Source: Pseudomonas sp. P8_241 (lineage in GTDB: Bacteria > Pseudomonadota > Gammaproteobacteria > Pseudomonadales > Pseudomonadaceae). Taken from it: a stretch of DNA of 64,000 nucleotides. Made by a program: the position numbers and the translations under genes. The first letter of the stretch is position 1, and each line of letters starts with the position of its first letter. Of the stretch, positions 19,016 to 28,401 are shown one piece after another. The DNA lies in NCBI RefSeq assembly GCF_034008315.1, contig NZ_CP125377.1, positions 124,001 to 188,000 on the forward strand, in the 5' to 3' direction. Under the pieces are notes generated by a model. That model saw only the letters and a list, made by a program, of their open reading frames with translations. It had not been told where the DNA came from and did no database searches.

Positions 19016-20198
19016 TCGAACCTCCTTGATCAATGTGTGCGCAGCGAGCCCAACCAATGGCGCGCTGCCCGCCGGCCGGGATTCGACCGTCGCGCAGGCG
19101 GGTGAAGGTAAGCAGATCCGGACTCTGTTGCAATGCATAACCGGCCAGCGCATCGGCGCCATCGCAACCTTGCACCGCCAGCGTCAAGCGCTCTGGCCAA
19201 GGGCTGTCGAGGTTGCCCAGATTGGTGATCGCGATGTCATAGAGACCTTTGTCGGCCGAGAGTTTCAACGTCAGCTGACTATTCAGGACATCGCCTCTGG
19301 CGACCGCCCGCAACGTCGTGAGACTCCACGCACGACGGTCGTTGGCCAACGGCAGACGAAACCAAATCAGGCCTGCCAGATGTTTGGGTGGATCAGCGCG
19401 CAACGTGGCCCCGAGTGCACTCAGCTGCTGCGGATCGGCGAGCAATTCACGGCGCTGTCCCTCACGATCAAGGGTGACTTCACTTTCGACAATAGGCGCG
19501 CCGCTGGCTCCCGACAGCAACGCAACGCCATAGGCCGGCAGCGCCAGATAAAAGGGCTTTGTCGAGACACGACTCCAGGCATTCGCCCATTTTCGAGCCT
19601 GATCGGCGTCGAACAAGCCAAGGCGCGGATCACTGACCGCATGGACTTGCAGCACGCTGCTGTCGACTGCGGATAACAGCGCAGGCAGTTCGGGGCTGTC
19701 GAGCCAGGCGGGTAAAGCCGTGATGCTCAGCGGCAAAGATGCCGGCAGAGCGGCGCGCAATCGCGTAAGAAACTGACGATAGCTCCGTAGCCGAGAGTTA
19801 CCTGCATCGTGGTCGATTTCGACACCAGAGACTGTCAGCCCTTGTGCCTGCCAATCGACTAACAGCTGCTGAACTTGTGCGGTGACTTCATCTTGATTCA
19901 ACGAGGGCAGTTGCCCGTCGAGACGAATCACCGCAATCAGCGGCCTACCATCCTGCTTGAGCAATACCGGATCAATTCGCGCCCGGTTCCAGCCAACCTT
20001 GGGGAAGGCTTGCAACGCCAGCACCCGCAAGGTCGAAAAGTCTGCACGGCTGTCGCTAAGGGCTGCACCATGGGCCGGTGTCCATTGCCGTTGCCAAACG
20101 TAAAGTTGCTGATCCAGCGGTGGTGTGTCCTGTCGTTCGCAACCGGTGAGCAGCGCCAGCGTCGTTAACAGGACGATCGCGCGAGTGAGAAGAACCAT
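19002..20198 (-). CDS. DUF3142 family lipoprotein
   Basis: A 398-residue protein with a lipoprotein signal: LALLTGC, lipid attachment at Cys20. The body shows a TIM-barrel-like pattern with the DUF3142 phrases VSGVEIDHDAG and the strand LAGLIWFRLP. The resemblance to sugar-hydrolase folds suggests action on a polysaccharide, but this is only a guess. It is the first gene of a pair with the exported repeat protein at 16886-19015 (14-bp overlap). The start ATG at 20198 has a weak AGG eight bases upstream. Confidence 0.8.
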   Translation of the reverse strand: MVLLTRAIVLLTTLALLTGCERQDTPPLDQQLYVWQRQWTPAHGAALSDSRADFSTLRVLALQAFPKVGWNRARIDPVLLKQDGRPLIAVIRLDGQLPSLNQDEVTAQVQQLLVDWQAQGLTVSGVEIDHDAGNSRLRSYRQFLTRLRAALPASLPLSITALPAWLDSPELPALLSAVDSSVLQVHAVSDPRLGLFDADQARKWANAWSRVSTKPFYLALPAYGVALLSGASGAPIVESEVTLDREGQRRELLADPQQLSALGATLRADPPKHLAGLIWFRLPLANDRRAWSLTTLRAVARGDVLNSQLTLKLSADKGLYDIAITNLGNLDSPWPERLTLAVQGCDGADALAGYALQQSPDLLTFTRLRDGRIPAGGQRAIGWARCAHIDQGGSNVSP

Positions 20199-20224
20199 GA
20201 AAAACGCCTGTCCCTGAAAAGCAG

Positions 20225-20247
20225 AAAGGGCCTGCCACGGCCCTTTT
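20225..20247 (-). terminator. Terminator after the PNPOx/FNR/ferredoxin gene
   Basis: The perfect stem AAAGGGCC (20225-20232) and GGCCCTTT (20239-20246) is separated by 6 bases. Read on the minus strand it is followed by TCTGCTTTT. It lies 63 bp past the stop at 20310. Confidence 0.75.
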
Positions 20248-20309
20248 CGTATTGCGCACTACCCTACTTATTCAATGCTGTGGGGGCAATGTTCGCCTGC
20301 CATGATCCT

Positions 20310-22340
20310 TTAGATATCGAGCACCAGCGGCTGCGTTCCCTGCGCCGGAATCGCACAGCAAATCAGCACATGTCCTTCATCAGGCACGTCCGCGGGTGGC
20401 TGTGGATAATTCACATGGCCGCTGATCAAGCGCGTTTTGCAGGTCCCGCAGGAACCGCCTCGGCAGCTGAATTCCGGGCGCAAGCCTCGACTTTCCGCCA
20501 ACTCCAGCAGGCTGCCACCATCGGGTTGCCAACGTGCTTCCTTGGCCGAACGCTGGAACACCACCGGCACCGAGGTGGTGGCGGCCGGAGGTTGTTCGAT
20601 GACCACTGCATCGGAGTCTGGCTGGCGGCGCAACGTCGAAGGACCGAAGGTTTCGGCGTGGATCCGCGCGTCGCGGATGTCCATCTCACGCAAACCGTCG
20701 TACAACGCCTGGGTAAAACTTCCGGGGCCGCAGAGGACAAAATCCACCTGGTCGTAATCCTCGACTTCAAGCAAGTCCTTGAGGAGCGTGATGTCGATAC
20801 GCCCGGTCAGATCGAAATCGGCCCCCTCCAATGCTTGCGGTTCTGGCTGGCTGATCAGACGCGAGACTCGCACCGCCTCACCCGCATCGTCGAGCAAGCG
20901 GTCCAGCTCCCTGCGAAAAGGCTGATCGGCCAGCGTTCGCGAGCTCTGGATAAACCACGTCGGCCGGATACGGCGAGTGCGCAACCCCTGATAAACCACC
21001 TCACGCAGCATCGACAGCAGCGGCGTAATGCCCACGCCGGCCGCCAGCAAGACCAATGGCCGTCGCTCGTGGGGCGCCACGGTGAAATGCCCTTGTGGCG
21101 CCCGCGCCTCCAGCACATCGCCGACACGAAGGTGTTCATGCAAATGCGTGGACACTCGCCCGTCACGTTTCACGCTGATACGGAAAAAGTCATCGGACGG
21201 AGCGCTCGACAGGCTGTAGGTACGGATATGTACATCACCGTCAATGTTGAAGCGCAATGGCAAATGCTGCCCAGCCTGGAACAACGGCAACCCGGCACCG
21301 TCAGCAGGCTCCAGATAAATTGAACGGATGTTATGGCTTTCCACTTCGATACGCGCCACACGCAAGGGTCGCCATTGATCGCCCAAAGCCTTGGCCTGCA
21401 ATCGTGCCGTGGCTTGTTCCCATGTCCCGGTCAGCAAACTGGTGGGCGACATGCCGTCGAAGCGCCAACGCAGCGCCAGGGCGCCAGGGCGCCGCACCAC
21501 TTGCTCGACCTCGAACGTCCACAGCCGCTCGGCCCCTTGAAACGCCTCGATCTGCGGACCTTCGAGGATGATCTCTGTTCGTCCGATGAGGTGCAGCAAG
21601 TCACCGGTATTGAAATCAATAAACAGCAGGCCGGCTCGGGGATTGAGCAGCAGATTGCCCAAGGTATTGAAATGCAGGTTGCCAGCGAAGTCGGGAATGG
21701 TCAGGCGATTGCCCTCCACTTGTACGAACCCGCCCTGACCACCCCGGTGAGAAACGTCTACCGAACGTTCGCCGTCAACCTCGACGTAACTGGCGACAAA
21801 GAAGGTGTCGGCCTCGGCGATCATGGCTTTGGCGGCGTCATCCAGCGCGTTGAAATGTTGTGGGACTCGCGTCGAAGGGTCCGCCAACGGCACTGATCGA
21901 AACTGCCGCAACTGAATGTACTGGGGGCAATTGCCGAACGACTGATCCACCGTCACCCCAAAGCCGCCCGCCTTCATCAAACGAACGTGACCGTTGATAC
22001 GGTTACGGCGCCGGGTGTGCAGCTCGATGCCCAGCAAACCGATTGCCGCGCCCTCGTTGAGTTGCGCCGGGTCATCCGCCGCCGGCAGGGTGCTGAACTG
22101 CAGTAGACCGGGCTCAGGTGATTGGGCGAAACCGGGTACACCTTCAAGCACGCTGGCCCACGGATCACCCTGTGCATCGACCGCGCCGTACAACATGAAC
22201 GGCAATTGCTGATAGAAGGTGCGGTGCTGATCCGGCATTTCGTTGCGAATCACCTTACGCCCGAACGTCTCCATTCGTTCAGCTACACCCACGTGCGCCT
22301 GCAATTGTTTCTCGCCGGCATGCCATGGTGAACGGTCCAT
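20310..22340 (-). CDS. PNPOx-like / FNR-type reductase / 2Fe-2S ferredoxin fusion protein
   Basis: A 676-residue three-part redox protein. First comes a pyridoxamine-phosphate-oxidase-like flavin-binding domain (about 40-310). A ferredoxin-NADP reductase module follows, with the FAD motif RTYSLSSAP and the NAD(P) motif GVGITPLLSML. Last is a plant-type 2Fe-2S ferredoxin domain with Cys626, Cys631, Cys634 and a fourth Cys at 661 or 662. Electrons should pass from NAD(P)H through FAD to the cluster; the acceptor is unknown. The start is the ATG at 22340, with GGGGAGA upstream. The frame extends to 22589 but overlaps the GST gene there. The GST gene precedes it on the same strand. Confidence 0.87.
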   Translation of the reverse strand: MDRSPWHAGEKQLQAHVGVAERMETFGRKVIRNEMPDQHRTFYQQLPFMLYGAVDAQGDPWASVLEGVPGFAQSPEPGLLQFSTLPAADDPAQLNEGAAIGLLGIELHTRRRNRINGHVRLMKAGGFGVTVDQSFGNCPQYIQLRQFRSVPLADPSTRVPQHFNALDDAAKAMIAEADTFFVASYVEVDGERSVDVSHRGGQGGFVQVEGNRLTIPDFAGNLHFNTLGNLLLNPRAGLLFIDFNTGDLLHLIGRTEIILEGPQIEAFQGAERLWTFEVEQVVRRPGALALRWRFDGMSPTSLLTGTWEQATARLQAKALGDQWRPLRVARIEVESHNIRSIYLEPADGAGLPLFQAGQHLPLRFNIDGDVHIRTYSLSSAPSDDFFRISVKRDGRVSTHLHEHLRVGDVLEARAPQGHFTVAPHERRPLVLLAAGVGITPLLSMLREVVYQGLRTRRIRPTWFIQSSRTLADQPFRRELDRLLDDAGEAVRVSRLISQPEPQALEGADFDLTGRIDITLLKDLLEVEDYDQVDFVLCGPGSFTQALYDGLREMDIRDARIHAETFGPSTLRRQPDSDAVVIEQPPAATTSVPVVFQRSAKEARWQPDGGSLLELAESRGLRPEFSCRGGSCGTCKTRLISGHVNYPQPPADVPDEGHVLICCAIPAQGTQPLVLDI

Positions 22341-22368
22341 AACGGTTTCTCCCCTGCAGCGTGGAGGT

Positions 22369-22398
22369 TGTGGCGAGGGAGCTTGTTCCCTCGCCACA
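22369..22398. repeat. REP palindrome between the GST and reductase genes
   Basis: A 30-bp perfect palindrome with arms TGTGGCGAGGGA and TCCCTCGCCACA around GCTTGT. This is the REP type common in P. fluorescens intergenic regions. It may slow or end transcription between the two genes. Confidence 0.85.
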
Positions 22399-22416
22399 TG
22401 TTCAGTGTTAGCAGTA

Positions 22417-23043
22417 TCAGGCGGTTTTTTGCAGACCGGCGACTGTGCGCGGCATACCGACAAACCCCGGCAGCGCTTCAATGCGGGCCAGCCAGGCCCG
22501 GATGTCGGCGTAGTTGTCGAGGGAGACATTGCCCTCAGGGGCATGGGCGATGTAGCTGTAGGCCGCAACATCGGCAATGGTCGGTTCACTGCCGGCCAGA
22601 TAAGTTGAATCGGCCAGTTCTTGATCGATGACTTTGAGCACGGAGTGGGCGTAAGCGATCACTTCCTCAGCATTGTACGGCGCACCGAAGACCGTGATCA
22701 GCCTGGCCCGGGCAGGGCCGAAGGCAATCGGGCCGGCTGCCGTCGATAACCAGCGCTGCACCTTGGCGGCACCGACCGGGTCGGCTGGCAACCAGCGGCC
22801 GTTGCCGTACTTTTGCGCCAGGTAAACCAGAATTGCGTTGGAATCGGCCAGCACCACGCCTTGGTCATCAATCACCGGCACCTGGCCAAACGCATTGAGC
22901 GCCAGGAACTCCGGTTGCTTGTGTTCACCCTTGGCCAGGTCGACAAAGATCAGATCGGTCGGCAACTTTAATAAGGAGAGCATCAGCTCGACACGGTGGG
23001 CGTGACCCGAACGTGGGAAGTTGTAGAGTTTGATGGCTTGCAT
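22417..23043 (-). CDS. Glutathione S-transferase family protein
   Basis: A 208-residue cytosolic GST-like enzyme. The N-terminal thioredoxin fold starts with [15 protein letters not shown] and has the glutathione-site motifs QVPVIDD and [10 protein letters not shown]. An all-helical C-terminal domain has [12 protein letters not shown]. It probably acts in detoxification or redox reactions. It is followed on the same strand by the reductase fusion, with a REP palindrome between them. It is preceded by a LysR gene on the same strand (116 bp), which may control both. Confidence 0.88.
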   Translation of the reverse strand: MQAIKLYNFPRSGHAHRVELMLSLLKLPTDLIFVDLAKGEHKQPEFLALNAFGQVPVIDDQGVVLADSNAILVYLAQKYGNGRWLPADPVGAAKVQRWLSTAAGPIAFGPARARLITVFGAPYNAEEVIAYAHSVLKVIDQELADSTYLAGSEPTIADVAAYSYIAHAPEGNVSLDNYADIRAWLARIEALPGFVGMPRTVAGLQKTA

Positions 23044-23159
23044 GGCGACACCTCGGTTGAGTGGTGCGGTTCAGGGAAGATGAGCCGTATCTTCTACCCA
23101 CAACCGAATCAACAGAATCACCATCAAACGCAATCCATTATTTCGCTCAGTGAAATAAC

Positions 23160-24062
23160 TCAACGCTGCAAGGCGGGATGTTCTCGTAGCGCCTTCACCG
23201 CAAAGTCGACAAAGCTGCGCACCCGGGCCGAGGCTTTGCGCCCGCCCTGATAGATCACATGAATGGGTAATGGTGGAAGCTCGAACTCGGCCAGGATAAT
23301 TTCCAGCTCACCGGCTGCCACTTTGCCTGCGACCTGATAAGACAATACTCGCGTGCATCCAAGCCCCAGGCATGCCGCCGTAATGGCTGCCTGATTCGCC
23401 GTGACGATCAGTCGCGGTTCCGACCGGACACTCACCAGCTCACCCTGGTCAAGAAACGGCCAACTCCTGAGTTGGCCGATAGCCGATGTCGCAATCATTG
23501 GAATTTGTGCCAGCGCTTGCGGGTGTTCGGGCCGCCCATGGCGGTTCAGAAACCGTGGCGAAGCACAGATCACCCGCCGCACTTCACCCACCCGGATCGC
23601 GTGCTGGCTGCTATCGGGTAGTTCACCTATGCGCACAGCGACGTCGATGCCCTCGTCGACCATACTCACCACGCGGTCAACCAGCACGGCGTTGATTAAA
23701 ACTTCAGGGAACTGCGTCAGGAAATTCACCATCAGCGGTGTTACAAACAACTCGCCAAATAATACCGGCGCGGTAATCGTCAATTGCCCACGGGGCTGAG
23801 CATGGCTGCCTGCTGCCGAATCTTCCGCTTCCTGTACTTCGCTGAGAATTCTCCTACAGTCCTCTAGGTAGCGCTGACCTGCCTCGCTCAGATACACACT
23901 GCGCGTGGTGCGCGTGAGCAATTGGGTGCCGATGCGTTTCTCCAGAGCCGCCACCGCCCGTGTAACGCTGGCAGCCGACAGGCCAAGATGCCGCGCTGCC
24001 GCCGAAAAACCCTGCATCTGGGCGACGGTCGCGAATATCTGCATTTCCTGGAAACGGTCCAT
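23160..24062 (-). CDS. LysR family transcriptional regulator
   Basis: A 300-residue regulator. The N-terminal winged helix-turn-helix (about 1-60) has GFSAAARHLGLSAASVTRAV, and a C-terminal periplasmic-binding-like effector domain follows. It belongs to the large DsdC/AaeR-type LysR group in pseudomonads, whose ligands are mostly unknown. Its GST and reductase neighbours downstream on the same strand are the best candidate targets. Confidence 0.9.
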   Translation of the reverse strand: MDRFQEMQIFATVAQMQGFSAAARHLGLSAASVTRAVAALEKRIGTQLLTRTTRSVYLSEAGQRYLEDCRRILSEVQEAEDSAAGSHAQPRGQLTITAPVLFGELFVTPLMVNFLTQFPEVLINAVLVDRVVSMVDEGIDVAVRIGELPDSSQHAIRVGEVRRVICASPRFLNRHGRPEHPQALAQIPMIATSAIGQLRSWPFLDQGELVSVRSEPRLIVTANQAAITAACLGLGCTRVLSYQVAGKVAAGELEIILAEFELPPLPIHVIYQGGRKASARVRSFVDFAVKALREHPALQR

Positions 24063-24614
24063 GGATGTGTGTCCTGGTTCCGGATAAAAAAGTGCAACCG
24101 CAGTTGGATTTTTTCAGACAGTGCTCAACGACACAGTTGGCCATACAACCATTAAATAAATCAACGAGCTACCTGAGCTCCCAGCCAGTCGACAACGACA
24201 ACCGGGATTTCCAAGGGCCAAAAAGTACCAGGGAAAAACTAACAGGGGATTTTTGATAATTATTGAGGGTGATTTTCTTGCAGGCGGGTATGCCTTTCGC
24301 AATCATCCGAAATTGCCCGTTGGCTGGCCTTCGGCCCGGAAGAAAAACCAGCCAGGTCAGCATCGCAGACACGGGAATCATGATTTCTGCTTGTCGACAG
24401 GCAGAAAACAAGACTGGTCCTATACTAAAAAACAGCCTTAGACCTATTGAACTTCAGTAGGTGCCATTTTTTAGTTTCCTTACATGAAATCCAACCCTCT
24501 TGGTCGTTAATGTCTGGACGGATGTACATCCTTTTGCTTTCCGGTTGATTGGTCAGGGATGTGTCGAAAGTTCAACTAGATGGCTAAGCCTGTGACACCG
24601 CGAGGAGTTCGACA
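24063..24614. promoter_or_regulatory. Long regulatory gap before the efflux operon
   Basis: A 552-bp gap without a convincing gene. It holds a near-perfect 24-bp dyad at 24384-24407 (TTTCTGC-TTGTCGACAG-GCAGAAA, two mismatched positions). A TATACT (24421-24426) about 14 bp further on could be a -10 box for the efflux operon. GAGGAG precedes the first ATG at 24615. The dyad is a candidate operator. Confidence 0.5.
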
Positions 24615-25763
24615 ATGTTGCGCACAAACATTTCCGCTAGGGCACTGTCCGGTGGCTTGCTGGATGTACTGATTCGCGCCGGGTTAATCGCCGTACTGGT
24701 GCTGTTCTGCTTCCAGATCTTCAACCCCTTCCTCAACCTCATGCTCTGGGCACTGATCCTGGCGATTACCCTGTATCCCCTGCATAACATGGTCAAGGGC
24801 AAGCTGGGCAACAAGGATGGCCGCGCTGCCACACTGATCGTGGTGGTCGCCGTGGGCTTGCTGATGGTGCCGATCTACTTGCTGGGCACTTCAATCAGTG
24901 AGTCGGTCGAAGGTGCGCTGGTGATCCTGAAGTCCGATACCTTACAAATCCCCCTGCCAAGCGAGAAAATCGCGTCCCTGCCGCTCATTGGCAAGCCGCT
25001 GTATACCTACTGGATGCAGGCTGCCACGGACATGGGCAGCGTACTGATGAAGCTGATGCCTTACATCAAATCCATCGGCCTGGGCCTGCTGGGCAAATTG
25101 GCGGATGTGGGCGTAGGTTTTCTGTTGTTCATCGCCGCCCTGATCATTGCCGGTGTACTGATGGCCTACGGCGAAAACGGTGAACGTAGCGCCCTGGCCA
25201 TCACCTCGCGTCTTTCCGGACCGGAACGTGGCCCGCGCATCACCGAACTGTGCACCGCTACCATCCGTGCGGTCGCTCAGGGTGTAGTAGGTATCGCATT
25301 CATCCAGATGCTGGCAGTGGGTGTGGGCTTCGTGCTCATGGGTGTACCCGGGGCCGGGTTGCTGGCCATGGTTGCCCTGTTGATGGGGATCATGCAATTG
25401 CCGGTGCTGCTGGTGACCATTCCGGTGATCGCTTATGTCTTCGCCGTCGAAGGTACGACCCTGGGCACGATCATATTTTGTATCTATAGCCTGATCGCCG
25501 GGATGGCCGACAACGTTCTCAAGCCGTTGATGCTGGGACGTGGCGTCGATGTGCCCATGCCGGTGATTCTGATTGGCGCACTGGGCGGTATGGTCAGTGG
25601 TGGCTTTATCGGTTTGTTCATCGGGCCGGTTGCACTGGCGGTGGGCTACCAACTGTTCTGGCAATGGGTCGATGACAAACCCCAGGTCGAGGTCGAGGCT
25701 GTGACCGAGACCGAGACCGAGACACCGCAAATCGAGGCAATGAAAGATCAACATCCGGTCTGA
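24615..25763 (+). CDS. AI-2E family transporter (permease)
   Basis: A 382-residue inner-membrane protein with about eight helices in the AI-2E/PerM layout. It includes the paired N-terminal helices (GLIAVLVLFCFQIFNPFLNLM split by a short break), the conserved FIQMLAVGVGFVLMG, and a C-terminal FIGLFIGPVALAV. The tail after residue 355 is acidic with TETETET. It is the first gene of a four-gene efflux operon, 14 bp before the outer-membrane channel gene. AI-2E members have varied roles, so the substrate is not known. Confidence 0.88.
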   Translation: MLRTNISARALSGGLLDVLIRAGLIAVLVLFCFQIFNPFLNLMLWALILAITLYPLHNMVKGKLGNKDGRAATLIVVVAVGLLMVPIYLLGTSISESVEGALVILKSDTLQIPLPSEKIASLPLIGKPLYTYWMQAATDMGSVLMKLMPYIKSIGLGLLGKLADVGVGFLLFIAALIIAGVLMAYGENGERSALAITSRLSGPERGPRITELCTATIRAVAQGVVGIAFIQMLAVGVGFVLMGVPGAGLLAMVALLMGIMQLPVLLVTIPVIAYVFAVEGTTLGTIIFCIYSLIAGMADNVLKPLMLGRGVDVPMPVILIGALGGMVSGGFIGLFIGPVALAVGYQLFWQWVDDKPQVEVEAVTETETETPQIEAMKDQHPV

Positions 25764-25777
25764 GGAGTTTGCCTTTG

Positions 25778-27286
25778 ATGCCTTGCCTTGCTCGCATCAA
25801 TCGGTTGCTCCTGTGTGGCACCGCCGTCCTCGGTGGCTGCGTACAGCTGGGCCCGGACTTTCAGTCGCCGGCCCAGCCGTGGGTGGAACACTGGAACACC
25901 CCGGCCCTGGAGCTCGCCAACCAAAAGCACGCGCAACCTGACAGCCGTCAATGGTGGCAGGTGTTTGCCGACCCGGTGCTGAACCAGTTGATTGCCGAAG
26001 CGGATGCCCACAACGCCGACCTGCGGGTTGCGGGTCTGCGGGTGATGGAATCCCGCGCACAACTGGGTATCGCCCAGAGCGGTCGCTTTCCGCAACTGCA
26101 ACAGGCCAGCGCCGACAGCCTGTATCTGGATCGCAATCAATCAGGGGGAACGAACCCTCAGGACACGAATTTCTGGCAACACAGCGCCGGTTTTGATATC
26201 GGCTGGGAGCTGGATTTCTGGGGCCGTTTCAGTCGTGCCATCGAGTCAGCCGACGCGTCCTGGTTTGCCGCGCAGGCCAACTATGAAAACGTCCTGGTGC
26301 TGTTGCACGCGCAATTGGCGCAAACCTACTACGCCTTGCGCACCGCCGAAGCGCGCCTGAACATCGCCCGCAGCAACGCCAAACTGCAAAAACGCAGCTA
26401 TGAGATCACCGAGCGCTTGTTCAAAAGCGGGGCCGAAGCCGAGCTCGACCTGCAACAGGCCAAGACGCAGTACCTGGGCACTCTGAGTACCATTCCCGAT
26501 TTCGAGAGCCAAGTGGCAAGTTTTCGCAATGCCTTGTCCACCCTGGTCGGCCGTCCACCCGGCGCATTCCCTGAACTGAACAACAACACCGGACTGGTGC
26601 CGCTGCTTGGCACGGCCATCTTGCAGGATGTCCCCGCCAACTTGCTGGTACGACGCCCGGACGTTCGCGCAGCCGAGTTACAAGTGGCGGCACAGTCGGC
26701 GCTGATCGGTGTTGCCGAAGCCGACCTGTACCCCTCGATCAGCCTGCTGGGCAGCATCGTCTGGTCCACCAGTTCACTCAAGGGCGCTTCCGATACCCTC
26801 GACCTGGTGGGGGGGCCGAGCTTTCGCTGGGATATCTTCGACCATGGCCGAATCACCAACAATGTTCGCGTGCAGGACGCACGCCTGCAGCAGTTGATCG
26901 TCGTTTATCAGGACAGCGTACGCCAGGCCGCGCGCGAGGCTGACGATGCCGCGACTGGTCTGATCAAGGCGCTGGAGCGCGACCGTATCCTCGCCGAAGC
27001 ATCGATCGCCGCCGACCGTTCGGTGACTCTGGCCAATGCCCAATACCGCGAAGGCTACTCGGATTTCCAACGCGTGCTCGATGCCCAGCGCGCCTTGTTC
27101 GCCCAGCAAGATATCTATCTGGTCAACCGTGGCACCGCCGTGAACAACTTGATTGCCCTCTACAAGGCATTGGGCGGTGGCTGGTACAGCGACCAGCCAA
27201 TGATTGATTCAGCGACCCGCCAACAGATGCAGCAACGAACCGATTGGGGCGATCTGCTCGACGAACCGAAGGAAGCTACCCCATGA
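25778..27286 (+). CDS. Outer-membrane efflux lipoprotein (NodT/OprM type)
   Basis: A TolC-like channel of about 502 residues. The lipoprotein signal MPCLARINRLLLCGTAVLGG ends at the modified cysteine, then VQLGPDF. The body carries two OEP repeats with the family phrases VLVLLHAQLAQTYYALR and RREPDVRAAEL-like RRPDVRAAEL. The ATG at 25778 lies 10 bases after GAGGAG. Its stop overlaps the start of the HlyD adaptor gene (ATGA). It completes a tripartite pump together with the adaptor. Confidence 0.92.
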   Translation: MPCLARINRLLLCGTAVLGGCVQLGPDFQSPAQPWVEHWNTPALELANQKHAQPDSRQWWQVFADPVLNQLIAEADAHNADLRVAGLRVMESRAQLGIAQSGRFPQLQQASADSLYLDRNQSGGTNPQDTNFWQHSAGFDIGWELDFWGRFSRAIESADASWFAAQANYENVLVLLHAQLAQTYYALRTAEARLNIARSNAKLQKRSYEITERLFKSGAEAELDLQQAKTQYLGTLSTIPDFESQVASFRNALSTLVGRPPGAFPELNNNTGLVPLLGTAILQDVPANLLVRRPDVRAAELQVAAQSALIGVAEADLYPSISLLGSIVWSTSSLKGASDTLDLVGGPSFRWDIFDHGRITNNVRVQDARLQQLIVVYQDSVRQAAREADDAATGLIKALERDRILAEASIAADRSVTLANAQYREGYSDFQRVLDAQRALFAQQDIYLVNRGTAVNNLIALYKALGGGWYSDQPMIDSATRQQMQQRTDWGDLLDEPKEATP

Positions 27287-28401
27287 CTGACAGCTCACAA
27301 TCGGCCGACGTGAACACCACGGCGCCCGCTGCAGACCCGGCCAAAAAAGCGGTCAACTGGGTGGTGCTGCTGATCCTCCTGAGCCTGATCTGGTATCTGT
27401 TGGCCGATCGCTACACGCCCTATACGCAGCAGGCCCGGGTGCAGGCTTTTGTGGTGCCGGTGGCGGCGGAAGTGTCCGGCCGGGTGACCAAGGTGCACGT
27501 TCGCAACAATAAGGACGTCAAGGCCGGCGAATTGCTGTTTGAAGTCAATCCGCAGCAGTACCAGATCGCGGTTGATCGCGCCCGCTCCGACCTCGAGACG
27601 ACTCGGCGGCAGGTAGGCGCCAACACCGCAGGCGTTGACTCCAAGCAAGCCTCCTTGCGCGCAGCCCAAGCCAACGAGCTCAAGGCTCGCCAGGACATCC
27701 AGCGGCTCGAACGCCTGTACAGCGAAGATCCTGGCACCATTTCCCTTCGTCGTCTGGAAATTTCCCGCGCCACATTGACAGAATCCACTAGCCAGGTCGC
27801 CGCCGCCAAGGCCGAAGTGCAACGCGCGCGAGAAACACAGGGTGGTAGCGAAGACGAAAACGCCCAGTTGCTCAGCGCCGCCAGCAACCTGGAGAAAGCC
27901 GAACTGGACCTGAGCAATACCAGGATCCACGCCCGCTCGGCCGGCTTGATCACAGATCTGCGTACTGATGTCGGCCAATTCGCCGCCGCTGGCGCCCCGG
28001 TGATGACCCTGATCGCGATCCACGATGTCTGGGTCAGCGCCGACATGACCGAAAACAACCTGGGCGACGTCAAGCCGGGCACACCGGTGTCGATCGTCCT
28101 CGACTCCCTGCCAGGGCAAATTTTCAAAGGCCATGTCCGCAGCGTCGGCTATGGCGTCGATACCGGCTCGACCACTCCGCCCGGTAGCCTGCCGACAGTG
28201 GAGAACAGCCGCGATTGGCTGCGCCCGGCCCAGCGGTTTCCGGTCATCATTGAATTCGACCCCGGTGAGTTGACCGGCCCGCAGGGCATCCGCGCCGGTG
28301 GCCAGGCAGAAGTCATGGCATTCCCGAGCGACAACGGTCCGTTGAATTGGCTGGGCCGCCTGTTCCTGCGATTCATGAGCTGGCTGTCCTATGCCTATTG
28401 A
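27283..28401 (+). CDS. HlyD/EmrA-type membrane fusion (adaptor) protein
   Basis: A 372-residue periplasmic adaptor with one N-terminal membrane helix (about 24-41), a lipoyl-like beta-hairpin (VPVAAEVSGRVTKVHV), a long coiled-coil hairpin (about 90-210), and a beta-barrel domain. It links the inner-membrane permease to the outer-membrane channel. The start at the ATG at 27283 overlaps the previous stop by 4 bp. The end overlaps the DUF2955 gene by 11 bp. The pairing resembles the AaeA part of the aromatic-acid efflux pump. Confidence 0.92.
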   Translation: MTDSSQSADVNTTAPAADPAKKAVNWVVLLILLSLIWYLLADRYTPYTQQARVQAFVVPVAAEVSGRVTKVHVRNNKDVKAGELLFEVNPQQYQIAVDRARSDLETTRRQVGANTAGVDSKQASLRAAQANELKARQDIQRLERLYSEDPGTISLRRLEISRATLTESTSQVAAAKAEVQRARETQGGSEDENAQLLSAASNLEKAELDLSNTRIHARSAGLITDLRTDVGQFAAAGAPVMTLIAIHDVWVSADMTENNLGDVKPGTPVSIVLDSLPGQIFKGHVRSVGYGVDTGSTTPPGSLPTVENSRDWLRPAQRFPVIIEFDPGELTGPQGIRAGGQAEVMAFPSDNGPLNWLGRLFLRFMSWLSYAY

